Shown here one piece after another: positions 45,313-54,973 of a DNA stretch of 64,000 bases. This DNA is from Lysobacteraceae bacterium PS02340. Lineage in GTDB: Bacteria; Pseudomonadota; Gammaproteobacteria; Xanthomonadales; Xanthomonadaceae. Under the pieces are notes generated by a model, which saw nothing but the letters and a program-made list of their open reading frames with translations, had not been told where the DNA came from and made no database searches. The stretch covers positions 59,959-123,958 of the forward strand of contig JASCOC010000012.1 in the NCBI GenBank assembly GCA_029959605.1, given 5' to 3'. Within the stretch, counting starts at the first letter, position 1, and each line of letters starts with the position of its first letter. The position numbers and the translations under genes were made by a program.

Positions 45313-46038
45313 CTATACCGACGGCGAAGTGATTTCGAGGTGCAGTGCGATCACGTCGTCGAGCGTGGCGACGCAGCGATCGCCGGGTTGCAGTGCGGCC
45401 ACGCCGGCAGGCGTTCCCATGAAGACGAGATCGCCGGCGCGCAGCGCGAACAGTTTCGACAGTTCGTGCAGGATCTCGGGCACATCCCAGATCAGCTGGT
45501 CGAGCGTCGACGCCTGGCGACGTTCGCCGTTGACCTCGAGGGCGAGCGTGCGCGATTCCAGCGCGCCGATCTTCGATGCCGGCACCAGTTCGCCGACGGG
45601 CGCGGACGCGTCGAAACCTTTGGCGACATCCCACGGCAAGCCCTTGGCCTTGGCCGCGGCTTGCAGGTCACGACGGGTGAGATCGAGACCGACCGTGTAG
45701 CCGAACACCAGCGCCTGCGCGTTCTCGACCGCGAGCACGCCTGCAGGCGCGTCGGCACCGAGCGCGACGACCAGTTCGACCTCGTGATGCAGATCCTGCG
45801 TGGCACTGGGGTAGGGCACCGCATCGCCGGTCGTCACCGCATCGGCGGGCTTGGCGAAGAACACCGGCGTGCCGCGCGCGGCCTTCGAGGCCGGCGCCTC
45901 GGCGCCCATTTCCTTCGCGTGGTCGGCGAAATTACGGCCCACGCAGTACACCCGGCGTACCGGAAAACGGCCACCGCCGCGCACCGACAGGCGCACGGGC
46001 TCGAGAGCGGGCACGACATCGCGCGCGGGGTCGGTCAT
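45313..46038 (-). CDS. Fumarylacetoacetate hydrolase-family protein
   Basis: The 241-residue enzyme has the FAH fold signatures: YCVGRNFADHAKEMG at the start, PVFFAKPADAV, LHHEVELVVALG with metal ligands and GYTVGLDLTRRDLQ, ending with GDLVFMGTPAGV. It may act as an acylpyruvase or oxaloacetate-tautomerase/decarboxylase-type enzyme. The ATG at 46038 starts close to the conserved domain; a longer frame is rejected. Confidence 0.92.
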   Translation of the reverse strand: MTDPARDVVPALEPVRLSVRGGGRFPVRRVYCVGRNFADHAKEMGAEAPASKAARGTPVFFAKPADAVTTGDAVPYPSATQDLHHEVELVVALGADAPAGVLAVENAQALVFGYTVGLDLTRRDLQAAAKAKGLPWDVAKGFDASAPVGELVPASKIGALESRTLALEVNGERRQASTLDQLIWDVPEILHELSKLFALRAGDLVFMGTPAGVAALQPGDRCVATLDDVIALHLEITSPSV

Positions 46039-46107
46039 CGCGGGTCCTCGGCGCAGCGCGCCATCAAGATGCAAGACAGGCGCGGCGCAGTTGCCGCGCG
46101 CGTTGGA

Positions 46108-46401
46108 TCAACGCAGTGCGGCGTGGTCGCGATCGCGCACGACGCGATATTCGGCGTCGACGATGCGCGTGTCGCGACGCGGCGCGGGGCCGCGGACGAG
46201 CAGGCGACGGGCGATGCCGAACAGGATCATCGCCGCGCCGATGAAGACGCCGGCGACGAGCAGCACCGCGAGCATCGCCACGCCGACCAGGCCGAGCGCG
46301 ATGCGCAGCAGCGGGTGACGCGGTTTGCGCGGCGCGAACATCGCGCGCACGCCGGAGGCGTCGAATCGGGCATGGAGATCGCGGAAGAAAGGCTTGGACA
46401 T
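46108..46401 (-). CDS. Small single-pass membrane protein
   Basis: I do not recognise this 97-residue product. It has a basic N-terminus (to about 32), one long hydrophobic stretch (about 33-62, LLRIALGLVGVAMLAVLLVA) and a basic, Arg-rich C-terminus. It lies between the FAH gene and the divergent Rieske gene, and its ATG is 77 bases from the Rieske ATG. Coding is supported by the compact hydrophobic core and start placement. Confidence 0.6.
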   Translation of the reverse strand: MSKPFFRDLHARFDASGVRAMFAPRKPRHPLLRIALGLVGVAMLAVLLVAGVFIGAAMILFGIARRLLVRGPAPRRDTRIVDAEYRVVRDRDHAALR

Positions 46402-46478
46402 GGGTTCCGTCAACGTCGTGACACAATGCGGCGGATGGGCCGGCGACCAGTATCGGGCCCGGGCCGATCGGAGTTGTA

Positions 46479-46832
46479 ATGTCTTCGTTAAATCCATGTG
46501 AAGCGCATGCGCCCCTGCTCGCGCTCGATGCCATTGCCGACGGCGGATTCGCCGAAGTGGAGGCGACGCTGGACGGTGATGCCGAATCGCTGGTGCTGTT
46601 CCGCGACGGCGCACGCGTACAGGCGTGGTTGAACATCTGTCCGCATGCGGGGCGTCGTCTCGACTGGTCACCTGGCCAGTTCCTGCGCGCGAAGACCGGT
46701 GAACTGGTGTGCGCCGCGCACGGCGCGAGTTTTTCGTTGACCGACGGTGTGTGCGTCGCCGGCCCCTGCCGCGGCGAGTCGCTGCGCGCGGTCGCGGTGC
46801 GCGTGCAGGACGGGCAGGTCGTGCTGGATTGA
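46479..46832 (+). CDS. Rieske [2Fe-2S] domain protein
   Basis: The 117-residue protein is a stand-alone Rieske ferredoxin-like domain with cluster ligands Cys54-Pro-His56 and Cys78-x2-His81 (NICPHAGRRLDW and LVCAAHGASFSL). It may carry electrons to an oxygenase or another partner, but none is adjacent. CGGAG precedes the ATG. The only plus-strand gene in this stretch. Confidence 0.9.
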   Translation: MSSLNPCEAHAPLLALDAIADGGFAEVEATLDGDAESLVLFRDGARVQAWLNICPHAGRRLDWSPGQFLRAKTGELVCAAHGASFSLTDGVCVAGPCRGESLRAVAVRVQDGQVVLD

Positions 46833-46874
46833 ACGTGGCGCGTTGCGTACCAGCGTGCGATCGAAGCGTTTCGA

Positions 46875-48719
46875 TCAGAACAGCAGATTGACCATCAGCA
46901 CGACGATCACCGTGTAGATCAGCGAGATCGGCAGGCCGATCCGCCAGAGCTCGCGCGCCTTGTAGCCGGCCGGGCCGATGATCATCGACATCACCGGGTT
47001 CGACTGGGTCATGAAGTTGTTGGATGCCGACAGCGCGACGATCAGCGCGAACGCGGTCGGATTGCCGCCCACCGCGAGCGCGAGATTGATCGCCAGCGGC
47101 ACCACGACGATCGTCGCGCCGACGTGGCTGATGACCATCGAGAACGCCGCTGTCAGCAGGGCGACCGCGATCTCCAGCACCCACACCGGTAGACCGCTCG
47201 GCAACCGTTCGATCGTGTGCCCGGCCACCCACGCCGCCGCGCCGCTGGAATCCATCGCCCAGCCCAGCGGGATCAGGCAGGCCATCAGGAACACGGTCTT
47301 CCAGTTGATGGCGCTGTAGGCCTCGTCCATCTTCAGCACGCCGAACACCAGCATGCCGGCGACGCCGGCCATCAGCGCGACCGAGGTCGGCACGCGCGAG
47401 GACAGCGCGATCAGCATCGTCACCGCGAAGATCGCCATCGCGATCTTGAACTTGTGCGGCCGCTGCTCGCCCTTCGGATAATCGGTGACGATGATGAAGT
47501 CGAGCGACTTGGCGGTCTTCGCCAGGTCCTGCCAGATGCTGTGCAGCACCAGCATGTCGCCGGCGCGCAGCGTCATCGAACGCACGTCCTCGCGGATCAC
47601 CTGCTTGTCGCGGTTGATCGCCAGCAGGCGCACGCCGTACTTCTTGCGCAGGCTCAGTTCGGCCGCGGACTTGCCGATGAACTTCGAGGTCGGCGGCACC
47701 ACGGCTTCGGCGATGCCGGCGCGGCTGGGGTTGAACAGATCGCCGAAATTGCGCAGCCGCGTGCTCAGGCGCAGGAACTGGTTCTGGGCGAAGTCGGCGA
47801 CCTGCTGGCGCTGGCCCATCGCGCCGATCACGCTGCCCACCCAGATGCGCGCATCCGATGGCGGCGCGAGTCGCGATTCGTTCTCGGACTTGAGCGCCAG
47901 CAGCACGGGCGCATCGTGGATCGATTCCGCTTCGCCGAAGGTCATGCCGACCAGCGGACTTTCCGCAGTCACTACGAGTTCGTAAACGTCACCGTCGATG
48001 CCGTAGGCGCTGGCGAAGTAACTCTGCGTGCGCGCCGGCGTGACGTTGCCTTCTCCGTCGCCCAGATCGCCCAGCTGTCGGTTGCCGCGGAAATGGAAAT
48101 AGGCAAGGCCCGCGGCGAGCAGCACCAGGCCGATCGGCAGCGGCGCGAACATGTTGAGCGATTCGAGCGTCGCCGAGCCGGAGGGCAGGTTGGCATTGGC
48201 CGCGGTCAGCAGATCGTTGAGCAGGATCAGCGGCGAGGAGCCGACCATCGTCAGCGTGCCGCCCATGATGATGGCGACGCAGATTGGCAAGAGCATCTGC
48301 GCAAGCCGCAGACCCGAGCGCGATGCCAGGCGCGCGGCGACCGGCATGTACAGCGCCATCACCGACGGGTTCTGCATCACCGAGGAATTGAGGCCGGCGA
48401 TACCGGCGGTCAGCATCAGCAGCCGGTCTTCCTGGCCCTTGGCCCGTCGCAGCAGCCAGCCCGCGAGGCGGTTCAGCGCGCCGGTGCGGTCGAGTCCCAT
48501 GCCGAGGATCATCGTGGCGATGACGCTGATCGTCGCGTTCGACGAGAAGCCGTTGAATACGTCTTCCGGCGCGACCAGGCCGGTCAGGCCCAGCATCACC
48601 AGTACCACCAGCGCAACGAGATCGGCGCGCACGCGCTGGAACACGAACAGCACCATCGTCAGGCCCACCAGGGCCAGGACGATCTTCATGTCGGTGGTGA
48701 GGGCGAGCGCGGTGTCCAT
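46875..48719 (-). CDS. SLC13-family carrier with cytoplasmic RCK_C domains
   Basis: The 614-residue permease has about ten to twelve membrane helices in two halves, separated by a cytoplasmic section (about 215-395) with two TrkA-C (RCK_C) domains: DGDVYELVVTAESPLVGMTF and EAVVPPTSKFIGKSAAELSL. The pattern is that of divalent-anion:sodium carriers for sulfate, dicarboxylates or similar anions. The start at 48719 is chosen because the first helix follows at once; an upstream frame adds only low-complexity residues. Confidence 0.9.
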   Translation of the reverse strand: MDTALALTTDMKIVLALVGLTMVLFVFQRVRADLVALVVLVMLGLTGLVAPEDVFNGFSSNATISVIATMILGMGLDRTGALNRLAGWLLRRAKGQEDRLLMLTAGIAGLNSSVMQNPSVMALYMPVAARLASRSGLRLAQMLLPICVAIIMGGTLTMVGSSPLILLNDLLTAANANLPSGSATLESLNMFAPLPIGLVLLAAGLAYFHFRGNRQLGDLGDGEGNVTPARTQSYFASAYGIDGDVYELVVTAESPLVGMTFGEAESIHDAPVLLALKSENESRLAPPSDARIWVGSVIGAMGQRQQVADFAQNQFLRLSTRLRNFGDLFNPSRAGIAEAVVPPTSKFIGKSAAELSLRKKYGVRLLAINRDKQVIREDVRSMTLRAGDMLVLHSIWQDLAKTAKSLDFIIVTDYPKGEQRPHKFKIAMAIFAVTMLIALSSRVPTSVALMAGVAGMLVFGVLKMDEAYSAINWKTVFLMACLIPLGWAMDSSGAAAWVAGHTIERLPSGLPVWVLEIAVALLTAAFSMVISHVGATIVVVPLAINLALAVGGNPTAFALIVALSASNNFMTQSNPVMSMIIGPAGYKARELWRIGLPISLIYTVIVVLMVNLLF

Positions 48720-48848
48720 CAGCGTCGCAGGCCGCCCTGGCGCTGGGTGACGCAATGATCGGTGCGGGCGCGGGCCATCGGCCACAGACTGCGCGGCGCC
48801 GCGTGCAGCGGATGTCGAACCCGGCATCCTGGGGCCCGTGTCACGGCA

Positions 48849-49619
48849 CTAGCGTCCGGCGGCGTCTTCGGCGACGCGGTCGTACAGCAGATCCCAGACG
48901 CCGTGTCCGAGCTTCTGCCCGCGGGTTTCGAAATGGGTCTGCGGCCGCCACGGCGGTCGCGGCACATGGCCGCGAGGGCCGGCGCGATTGCGCAGGCCAG
49001 GCGTCGCGTCGAGCACGTCCCACATCTGCTCGGCGTAATCCGCCCAGTCGGTCGCCAGATGCAGGCGGCCTTCGGGGCTGAGCTTGCGCACCAGCAACGC
49101 CGCGAACTCCGGCTTCACCAGTCGGCGCTTGTTGTGGCGCTTCTTGTGCCAGGGATCCGGGAAATAGATTCGGATCTCGTCGAGCGCGCCGTCGGCGATC
49201 TCGTGTTCCAGCACTTCGACCGCGTCGTGGTGATACACGCGGACATTGCCGTTGCCGTCCTCGGCCAGCGCATTGAGCACGCGGCCGACGCCCGGCGCGT
49301 GTACTTCGATGCCGATGTGGTCGCGCGCGGGGTCCAGCTGCACCGAGTGACGCAGGGCAGCGCCGTTGCCGAACCCGATCTCGACGATGCGCGGCGCACG
49401 GCGTCCGAACACTGCGTCGAAATCGCGGGGGGTGCCCCCACGTTCGGATGGTGTGTAGTCCAGGCCGAACTTCGGCCAGGCGTCGTCGAACGCACGCTGC
49501 TGGGCCGGCGTGAACCGGCCCTGGCGCAGCACGAAGCTGCGGATCTCGCGACGGCCTTCGGTCGCCGTGAACGGCTTGGGCGGGGCCTTGGCGCCTTCAC
49601 TGGAAAACGGGTTCGTCAT
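48849..49619 (-). CDS. trmB: tRNA (guanine-N7)-methyltransferase
   Basis: The 256-residue enzyme methylates G46 of tRNAs using SAM. The SAM-binding motif [13 protein letters not shown], the acidic [11 protein letters not shown] and the signature [18 protein letters not shown] are present, followed by [14 protein letters not shown] and [12 protein letters not shown]. It precedes a downstream SLC13 gene and follows thiG on the same strand. Confidence 0.96.
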   Translation of the reverse strand: MTNPFSSEGAKAPPKPFTATEGRREIRSFVLRQGRFTPAQQRAFDDAWPKFGLDYTPSERGGTPRDFDAVFGRRAPRIVEIGFGNGAALRHSVQLDPARDHIGIEVHAPGVGRVLNALAEDGNGNVRVYHHDAVEVLEHEIADGALDEIRIYFPDPWHKKRHNKRRLVKPEFAALLVRKLSPEGRLHLATDWADYAEQMWDVLDATPGLRNRAGPRGHVPRPPWRPQTHFETRGQKLGHGVWDLLYDRVAEDAAGR

Positions 49620-49629
49620 CGCGCGTCGA

Positions 49630-50427
49630 TCAGCCCAGCAGACCGTCGACCGGCGAAGACGCGCTGGCGAACCGCTTGCGCGGAATGCGGCCGGCGAGGA
49701 ACGCCTCGCGACCGGCTTCGACCGCCTTGCGCATCGCGCTGGCCATCAGCACCGGATGGCGCGCGCCGGCGATCGCGGTGTTCATCAGCACGCCGTCGCA
49801 GCCCAGCTCCATCGCGATCGCCGCGTCGGACGCGGTGCCGACGCCGGCGTCGACGATGATCGGCACCTTCGCGTTCTCGATGATCTCGATCAGGTTGTAT
49901 TTGTTCTGGATGCCCAGGCCCGAGCCGATCGGCGCGGCCAGCGGCATCACCGCGGCGCAGCCGATCTCTTCCAGGCGCTTGGCCAGGATCGGATCGTCCG
50001 AGGTGTAGACCATGACGTCGAAGCCGTCCTTGACCAGCTGCTCGGCCGCTTTCAGCGTCTGCACGACGTCGGGGAACAGCGTGCGCTGGTCGCCCAGCAC
50101 TTCGAGCTTGGTCAGGTTGTGGCCGTCGAGCAGTTCGCGCGCGAGGCGACAGGTGCGCACGGCGTCTTCCGCGGTGTAGCAGCCGGCGGTGTTGGGCAGG
50201 ATGGTGTAGCGGTCCGGCGGCAGCACGTCGAGCAGGTTGGGCTCGCCCGGGGTCTGGCCGATATTGGTGCGGCGGATCGCGACGGTGACGATCTGCGCGC
50301 CCGCAGCCTCGGTGGCCAGGCGGGTCTCGTCGAGATCCTTGAACTTGCCGGTGCCGGTCAGCAGGCGGGAGGAATAGGTCTTGCCGGCAATGATGAGGCC
50401 GGCATCAGAGGGGGATGCAGTGGTCAT
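49630..50427 (-). CDS. thiG: Thiazole synthase
   Basis: The 265-residue enzyme builds the thiazole ring of thiamine from deoxyxylulose phosphate, dehydroglycine and sulfur from ThiS. It has [10 protein letters not shown] at the start, the [13 protein letters not shown] motif, the Schiff-base lysine in TKLEVLGD and [18 protein letters not shown] near the end. The ATG at 50427 is chosen; a longer frame to 50508 is rejected. Forms a unit with thiS upstream, 135 bases away. Confidence 0.96.
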   Translation of the reverse strand: MTTASPSDAGLIIAGKTYSSRLLTGTGKFKDLDETRLATEAAGAQIVTVAIRRTNIGQTPGEPNLLDVLPPDRYTILPNTAGCYTAEDAVRTCRLARELLDGHNLTKLEVLGDQRTLFPDVVQTLKAAEQLVKDGFDVMVYTSDDPILAKRLEEIGCAAVMPLAAPIGSGLGIQNKYNLIEIIENAKVPIIVDAGVGTASDAAIAMELGCDGVLMNTAIAGARHPVLMASAMRKAVEAGREAFLAGRIPRKRFASASSPVDGLLG

Positions 50428-50562
50428 CGGGGGATTATCGCCGATGCGGCCGGGGCATGTGGGCGTTCGCGGTCGGCCCGTCGGAATCGAGCGCGCTTCC
50501 GGCCGCACGCGGAGATGCCTGGTGGGGCCCGGGCATCATCCGACGCGACGCCGGATGGACGC

Positions 50563-50763
50563 TCAGCCGCCGCCCAGCGCGTGCACGATCTCGACCCGGT
50601 CGCCCTCGTGGATCACGTGTTCGGCGTGGCGGCCGCGCGGCACGATGTCGCCATTGATCTCGACCGCGACGCGGCGGCCGGCCAGTCCCTGTTGGATGAG
50701 CAGTGCGGCGATGGTGCTGCCGGTGTCGAGGGCGAGATCGTCGCCGTTGAGTCGGATATTCAT
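50563..50763 (-). CDS. thiS: Sulfur carrier protein ThiS
   Basis: The 66-residue ubiquitin-like protein carries sulfur as a C-terminal thiocarboxylate for ThiG. It has a beta-grasp pattern (MNIRLNGDDLALDTG, VAVEINGDIVPRG, VEIVHALGGG). The C-terminus is Gly-Gly-Gly, one Gly more than the usual ending. No ThiF adenylyltransferase is next to it. No TPP riboswitch was seen upstream. Confidence 0.9.
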   Translation of the reverse strand: MNIRLNGDDLALDTGSTIAALLIQQGLAGRRVAVEINGDIVPRGRHAEHVIHEGDRVEIVHALGGG

Positions 50764-50927
50764 GGCTGGATTGTCGCCGCTTCGCGCAGCCGGCGCACGC
50801 GTGCCGCACTGCGGCGTGCCGGCGCCGGAAACGGCGTGGGATGATCCCGCGATTCGGCGCCATGCGCTGCCGGATGGACCGGCGGGAACGCGCCGGCCAA
50901 CGTCAATTCCCCAGGAGAAACCCCCAG

Positions 50928-52775
50928 ATGTCGTCCACGCCCATCCGTGCCGCCCTCGCCGTTGCGCTCGCCGCGGCCGCCATTCCCGCTCTCGCCGACG
51001 ACACGTTCTCGCGCACGGTGTTCTTCGGCGACAGTCTCACCGACTCGGGCTATTTCCGTCCGGCCATCGTGCGCGCCGTCGGCGCGCAGGGCGCCCTCCT
51101 CGGCCGCTTCACCACCAATCCGGGCCTGACCTGGGCCGAGCACGTGGCCGACCGTTACGGCACCGAGGCGTACCCGAACGGCAACGGCCAGGTCGGCGAC
51201 AACTACGCTGCCGGCGGTGCGCGCGTGGCCGTGGCCAATCCGACCGCGTTCGGTGTCGCGCCGTCGCTGGCCTCGCAGGTCAACACCTACCTGTCCGCGA
51301 ATGGTGGCCGCGCGGATGCGAATGCGCTGTACACCGTGTGGGGCGGCGCGAACGACCTGTTCGCGGTCGCCGCCAATCCCGCGCAGGCGCAGCAGATCAT
51401 CGGCTCGGCGGTCACCGCCCAGGTCGGTCTGGTCGGCGCGCTGCAGGGCGCGGGCGCCCGCTACGTCGTGGTGCCGTCGATCCCCGACATCGGCCTGACC
51501 CCGCAGTCGCGCGCGGGCGGCGCCGTTGCGATGGCGACCGGCACCGCGCTCGCCAATACCTACAACACCGCGCTCTACGGCGGCCTGGCCAGCCAAGGCC
51601 TGCGGGTGATCCCGGTCGACACCTTCCACTTCCTGCAGGAAGTCAGCGCCAGCCCGGCGCTGTACGGCTTCGCCAACGTGACCTCGGCCGCGTGTCGCGC
51701 GCAGCCGGGCATCGGCGACTCGTCTGTCTTCTGCAATCCGAATTCGCTGGTCACCCCGTCCGCGGCCGACACCTATCTGTTCGCCGACGGCGTGCACCCG
51801 GCCAGCCGCGCGCACGAGATGATCGCCGACCTGGCGATCGCGATGATCGACGGCCCGCAGCAGATCGCGGTGCTGCCGCAGTCGGCGACCGTGAGCGGCC
51901 GCGCCCGCGCCGATCGCATCAACAACCGCCTGAGCCTGGCGCCGGCACGCAGCGAAGGCCGCAGCTGGTGGGCCGACGTGCGTGCCGACATGCAGCGTTA
52001 CGACCACGGCGATGCCTACGACGGCGTCGGCCCGGCGCTGACGGCCGGCATGGACTGGACCTCGGGTGAGACGACCTTCGGCGGCTTCGTCGGCTATGGC
52101 AAGCAGGGCAACGACTGGGGCCTGCGTCGCGGCAACTGGGACCAGAGCGAAGCGACGGTCGGCGGTTTCGTCGGCTGGCGCGCCGACAGCGGCGCCTGGG
52201 TCAACGCGCAGCTGAGCTATACCTGGCTCGACTTCGACACCGACCGCACGGTGCAGATCGGCCCGGTGACGCGCGTGCATTCCGGCCAGGCCGACGGCAG
52301 CAACGTCACCGCTGCGATCGGCGCCGGCTGGAACTTCGGCGAAGGCGCGCTGCAGCACGGCCCGGTGCTGTCGCTGGTCGCGCAGCGCATCGAAGTCGAC
52401 GGTTTCGCCGAAAGCGATCCGACCGTGTCGAGCTCGCTGGCGTATCCGTCGCAGGACCTCGATTCGCTGATCGGCAGCGCCGGCTGGCAGTTCGCCTACG
52501 CCGCCAGCGACGCGTTCCGCCCGTATGCGCGCCTGACCATCGATCGCGAGTTCGAAGACGCGCCGATGGAAGCCTTCGCGCAGGCGCAGTCGCTGCCGTC
52601 GACGCTGCCGTACGCGGTGCCGGCGCGCGGCTACGACAACAGCTACGCCACCGCGACGCTGGGCACGCAGACCAAGCTGTTCGGCCTCGACGCCAACGTC
52701 GGCGCCAGCCTGACAATCGGCCAGAAGGGCGGCAGCAACACCACCGCGTTCGCGACGATCGGCGCCGGCTTCTGA
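50928..52775 (+). CDS. Autotransporter GDSL esterase/lipase
   Basis: The 615-residue protein has a signal peptide (cleaved near PALAD, residue about 25), an SGNH/GDSL passenger with the nucleophile in FFGDSLTDSG, the oxyanion/Asn block GGANDLF and the catalytic Asp/His in DGVHP, then from about residue 330 a C-terminal beta-barrel ending in F. It should be displayed on the cell surface and cleave esters. AGGAGAAA precedes the ATG. Upstream 50764-50927 holds only the divergent promoters. Confidence 0.93.
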   Translation: MSSTPIRAALAVALAAAAIPALADDTFSRTVFFGDSLTDSGYFRPAIVRAVGAQGALLGRFTTNPGLTWAEHVADRYGTEAYPNGNGQVGDNYAAGGARVAVANPTAFGVAPSLASQVNTYLSANGGRADANALYTVWGGANDLFAVAANPAQAQQIIGSAVTAQVGLVGALQGAGARYVVVPSIPDIGLTPQSRAGGAVAMATGTALANTYNTALYGGLASQGLRVIPVDTFHFLQEVSASPALYGFANVTSAACRAQPGIGDSSVFCNPNSLVTPSAADTYLFADGVHPASRAHEMIADLAIAMIDGPQQIAVLPQSATVSGRARADRINNRLSLAPARSEGRSWWADVRADMQRYDHGDAYDGVGPALTAGMDWTSGETTFGGFVGYGKQGNDWGLRRGNWDQSEATVGGFVGWRADSGAWVNAQLSYTWLDFDTDRTVQIGPVTRVHSGQADGSNVTAAIGAGWNFGEGALQHGPVLSLVAQRIEVDGFAESDPTVSSSLAYPSQDLDSLIGSAGWQFAYAASDAFRPYARLTIDREFEDAPMEAFAQAQSLPSTLPYAVPARGYDNSYATATLGTQTKLFGLDANVGASLTIGQKGGSNTTAFATIGAGF

Positions 52776-52813
52776 AGCCTGCGTCGACAGGCAACGGCGC
52801 CCGGCTGGCGTCG

Positions 52814-52843
52814 TTGCCAATGCGCGCAGGGCCGGCATAGACT
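52814..52843 (+). promoter_or_regulatory. Promoter of tRNA-Gly
   Basis: A -35-like TTGCCA at 52814-52819 and a -10-like TAGACT at 52838-52843, spaced 18 bases, end 11 bases before the tRNA. Confidence 0.6.
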
Positions 52844-52854
52844 GCCCACCTCGC

Positions 52855-52928
52855 GCGGGTGTAGCTCAATGGTAGAGCTGTTGCTTCCCAAGCAACTGAC
52901 GAGGGTTCGATTCCCTTCACCCGCTCCA
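52855..52928 (+). tRNA. tRNA-Gly, anticodon CCC
   Basis: The 74-nt cloverleaf has a 7-bp acceptor stem (GCGGGTG with CACCCGC), a D arm, an anticodon stem GTTGC/GCAAC around loop TTCCCAA with CCC at 52887-52889, a T arm with GTTCGATTC and an encoded CCA tail. It reads GGG codons. It has its own promoter and a terminator downstream. Confidence 0.97.
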
Positions 52929-52950
52929 ACCGGTGTGTGTGACATCCGTG

Positions 52951-52984
52951 CGGCGACACCATCGAACTGGTGTCGCCGTTTTCG
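52951..52984 (+). terminator. Rho-independent terminator after tRNA-Gly
   Basis: An 11-bp perfect stem (CGGCGACACCA with TGGTGTCGCCG) and a 6-base loop are followed by TTTTCG, 23 bases after the tRNA. Confidence 0.85.
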
Positions 52985-53028
52985 TTGGTGGTCCGTCTCT
53001 CTTCGCTGTGCGCCTGTCCGGTGATTCG

Positions 53029-53952
53029 ATGAAGCTCGCGATCCTCTCCCGCAACACCAAGCTCTATTCCACCCGGCGTCTGGTCGAGGCCGCGCGCGTG
53101 CGCGGGCACACTGTGCGCGTGCTCGATCCGCTGCGCTGCTACATGCGCATCAGCAGCGAAGGGTTCTCGATGCGCTACAAGGGCAAACCGGTCGTCGGCT
53201 ACGATGCGGTGATCCCGCGCTTCGCGGCGTCGGTCACGCGTTACGGCAACGCGGTGCTGCGCCAGTTCGAACTGATGGGCACCTTCGCGCCGAATCCTTC
53301 GGCGGCGTTTGCGCGCGCGCGCGACAAGCTGCTCTGCCAGCAGTTGCTCGCCGCCGAAGGTCTCGGCCTGCCGGTCACGGTGTTCGGCGACAACCCGGAC
53401 GACACCGACGATCTGCTGGCGATGCTCGGTCCGCCGCCGCACGTCATCAAGCTCAACGAAGGCAGCCAGGGCGCGGGCGTGATGCTGACCGAAAAGCCGT
53501 CGGCATCGCGGGGCGTCGTCGAAGCGCTGCGCGGGCTGTACGCCAGTTTCGTAATGCAGGAGTTCATCGCCGAAGCGCAGGGCGCGGATCTGCGCTGCTT
53601 CGTCGTCGGCGACCGGGTCATCGGCGCGATGCAGCGTCAGGCGCCGCCGGGCGACTTCCGCTCCAACCTGCATCGCGGTGGCACGGCCAGCCCGGTCGAG
53701 ACGACACCGGAGGAACGCGCGGCTGCTGTACACGCCGCACAGGTCATCGGGCTCGGCATCGCGGGCGTGGATCTGATCCGCTCCGCACGCGGCCCGCTGG
53801 TGCTGGAGGTCAATGCGTCACCGGGCCTGGAAGGCATCGAGGAGGCGACCAGCGACGACATTGCCGGCGGCATCATCGACTACCTCTCGGCCCACGTCGC
53901 GGCGAAGCCGCTGGCCCGGCGCGCACGGCGTGCGATTCCGAACGGAACTTGA
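53029..53952 (+). CDS. rimK: ATP-grasp ligase RimK, ribosomal protein S6 glutamate ligase type
   Basis: The 307-residue ligase begins [20 protein letters not shown] and matches E. coli RimK (300 residues) along its length: [64 protein letters not shown] and [13 protein letters not shown]. RimK adds glutamates to the C-terminus of ribosomal protein S6; some relatives act on other substrates. The ATG at 53029 is the family start. Confidence 0.93.
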   Translation: MKLAILSRNTKLYSTRRLVEAARVRGHTVRVLDPLRCYMRISSEGFSMRYKGKPVVGYDAVIPRFAASVTRYGNAVLRQFELMGTFAPNPSAAFARARDKLLCQQLLAAEGLGLPVTVFGDNPDDTDDLLAMLGPPPHVIKLNEGSQGAGVMLTEKPSASRGVVEALRGLYASFVMQEFIAEAQGADLRCFVVGDRVIGAMQRQAPPGDFRSNLHRGGTASPVETTPEERAAAVHAAQVIGLGIAGVDLIRSARGPLVLEVNASPGLEGIEEATSDDIAGGIIDYLSAHVAAKPLARRARRAIPNGT

Positions 53953-54289
53953 ACGTTTTTTTTCCGGATTTCGACGGCGGCAACCCTAATCTGCACATCC
54001 GGAATGCGCTCGCGCTCTCTCCGTCCCGGGCAACCGGGGCCGCAGCGGATGACGGCAATCGGGGCAACACTCCTTCGACCCGGGCGGTTTCCGCCCGGGT
54101 CTTTTTGTGTCCCGTCCCGGCAACGGCAGTCGACAGCCAGGGCACGTGCCTCGAGCGCCGGCGCGCCGGACCGGTTTGTATGCGCGACGACGACGGTCGT
54201 CGTGGAAGCATCGCAGCGCTGTGCCATCATCCGGCGCAGACCCGTATTCACCGTATGCGCCCGATCGGGTGCGACGCCAAGGACACCCA
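53953..54289 (+). other. Gene-free stretch with an orphan terminator, candidate sRNA
   Basis: No protein gene is seen. A T8 run at 53957-53964 lies just after rimK. Between about 53980 and 54076 the sequence has several GGCAAC/GGGCAAC motifs and short GC-rich inverted repeats, and it ends in the strong terminator at 54077. The distance from rimK suggests a separate short transcript of about 100 nt, but no clear promoter was found. Confidence 0.35.
54077..54106 (+). terminator. Strong Rho-independent terminator upstream of the response-regulator gene
   Basis: A perfect 11-bp stem (GACCCGGGCGG with CCGCCCGGGTC) and a TTT loop are followed by five T. It is 124 bases past the rimK stop. Confidence 0.88.
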
Positions 54290-54973
54290 ATGCACATCCT
54301 CGTCATCGAAGACAACCAGGACATCGCCGCCAACCTCGGCGACTATCTCGAAGACCGCGGGCATACCGTCGATTTCGCCGCCGATGGCGTCACCGGCCTG
54401 CATCTGGCCGTGGTCCACGACTTCGACGCGATCGTGCTCGACCTCAACCTGCCGGGTATGGACGGCCTCGAGGTCTGCCGCAAGCTGCGCAACGACGCGC
54501 GCAAGCAGACGCCAGTGCTGATGCTCACCGCGCGCGACAGTCTCGACAACAAGCTCGCCGGTTTCGATTCGGGCGCCGACGACTATCTGGTCAAGCCCTT
54601 CGCGCTGCAGGAAGTGGAGGTCCGCCTCAATGCGCTGTCGCGTCGTGGCAAGGGCACGCACACGCGCGTGCTCGACGTCGGCGATGTCGAGTACAACCTC
54701 GACACGCTGGAAGTGCGCCGCGGCGGCAAGCTGCTGCAGCTCAATCCGACCGCGCTGAAGATCCTGCAGTCGCTGATGGAAGCCTCGCCGGCGGTGGTGA
54801 CGCGGCAGGAACTGGAGACCCGCGTCTGGGGCGAAGAGCTGCCCGATTCGGACTCGCTGCGCGTGCACATCCATGGCCTGCGTGCGGTGATCGACAAGCC
54901 GTTCGACACGCCGTACATCCAGACCCGTCACGGCATCGGCTACCGCATCGCGGTTCCCGATGCGGCCACCTGA
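54290..54973 (+). CDS. OmpR/PhoP-type response regulator
   Basis: The 227-residue protein has a receiver domain (Asp51 as phospho-acceptor in IVLDLNLPGMDG, Thr80, Lys102 in VKPF) and a C-terminal winged helix (about 135-225) with TALKILQSLMEASPAVVTRQ and TRHGIGYRI. It should bind DNA when phosphorylated by the downstream kinase. AAGGA lies before the ATG. It overlaps the kinase gene by 14 bases. Regulon unknown. Confidence 0.93.
   Translation: MHILVIEDNQDIAANLGDYLEDRGHTVDFAADGVTGLHLAVVHDFDAIVLDLNLPGMDGLEVCRKLRNDARKQTPVLMLTARDSLDNKLAGFDSGADDYLVKPFALQEVEVRLNALSRRGKGTHTRVLDVGDVEYNLDTLEVRRGGKLLQLNPTALKILQSLMEASPAVVTRQELETRVWGEELPDSDSLRVHIHGLRAVIDKPFDTPYIQTRHGIGYRIAVPDAAT

Noticed and set aside
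50428..50927. TPP riboswitch for thiS-thiG
   Set aside because: No CTGAGA/ACCTGATC-type core was found in either gap around thiS.
53953..54106. Cyclic-di-GMP (GEMM) riboswitch
   Set aside because: GGCAAC-like motifs occur, but the conserved GEMM order and tetraloop are absent, and the downstream gene is a two-component regulator behind a terminator.
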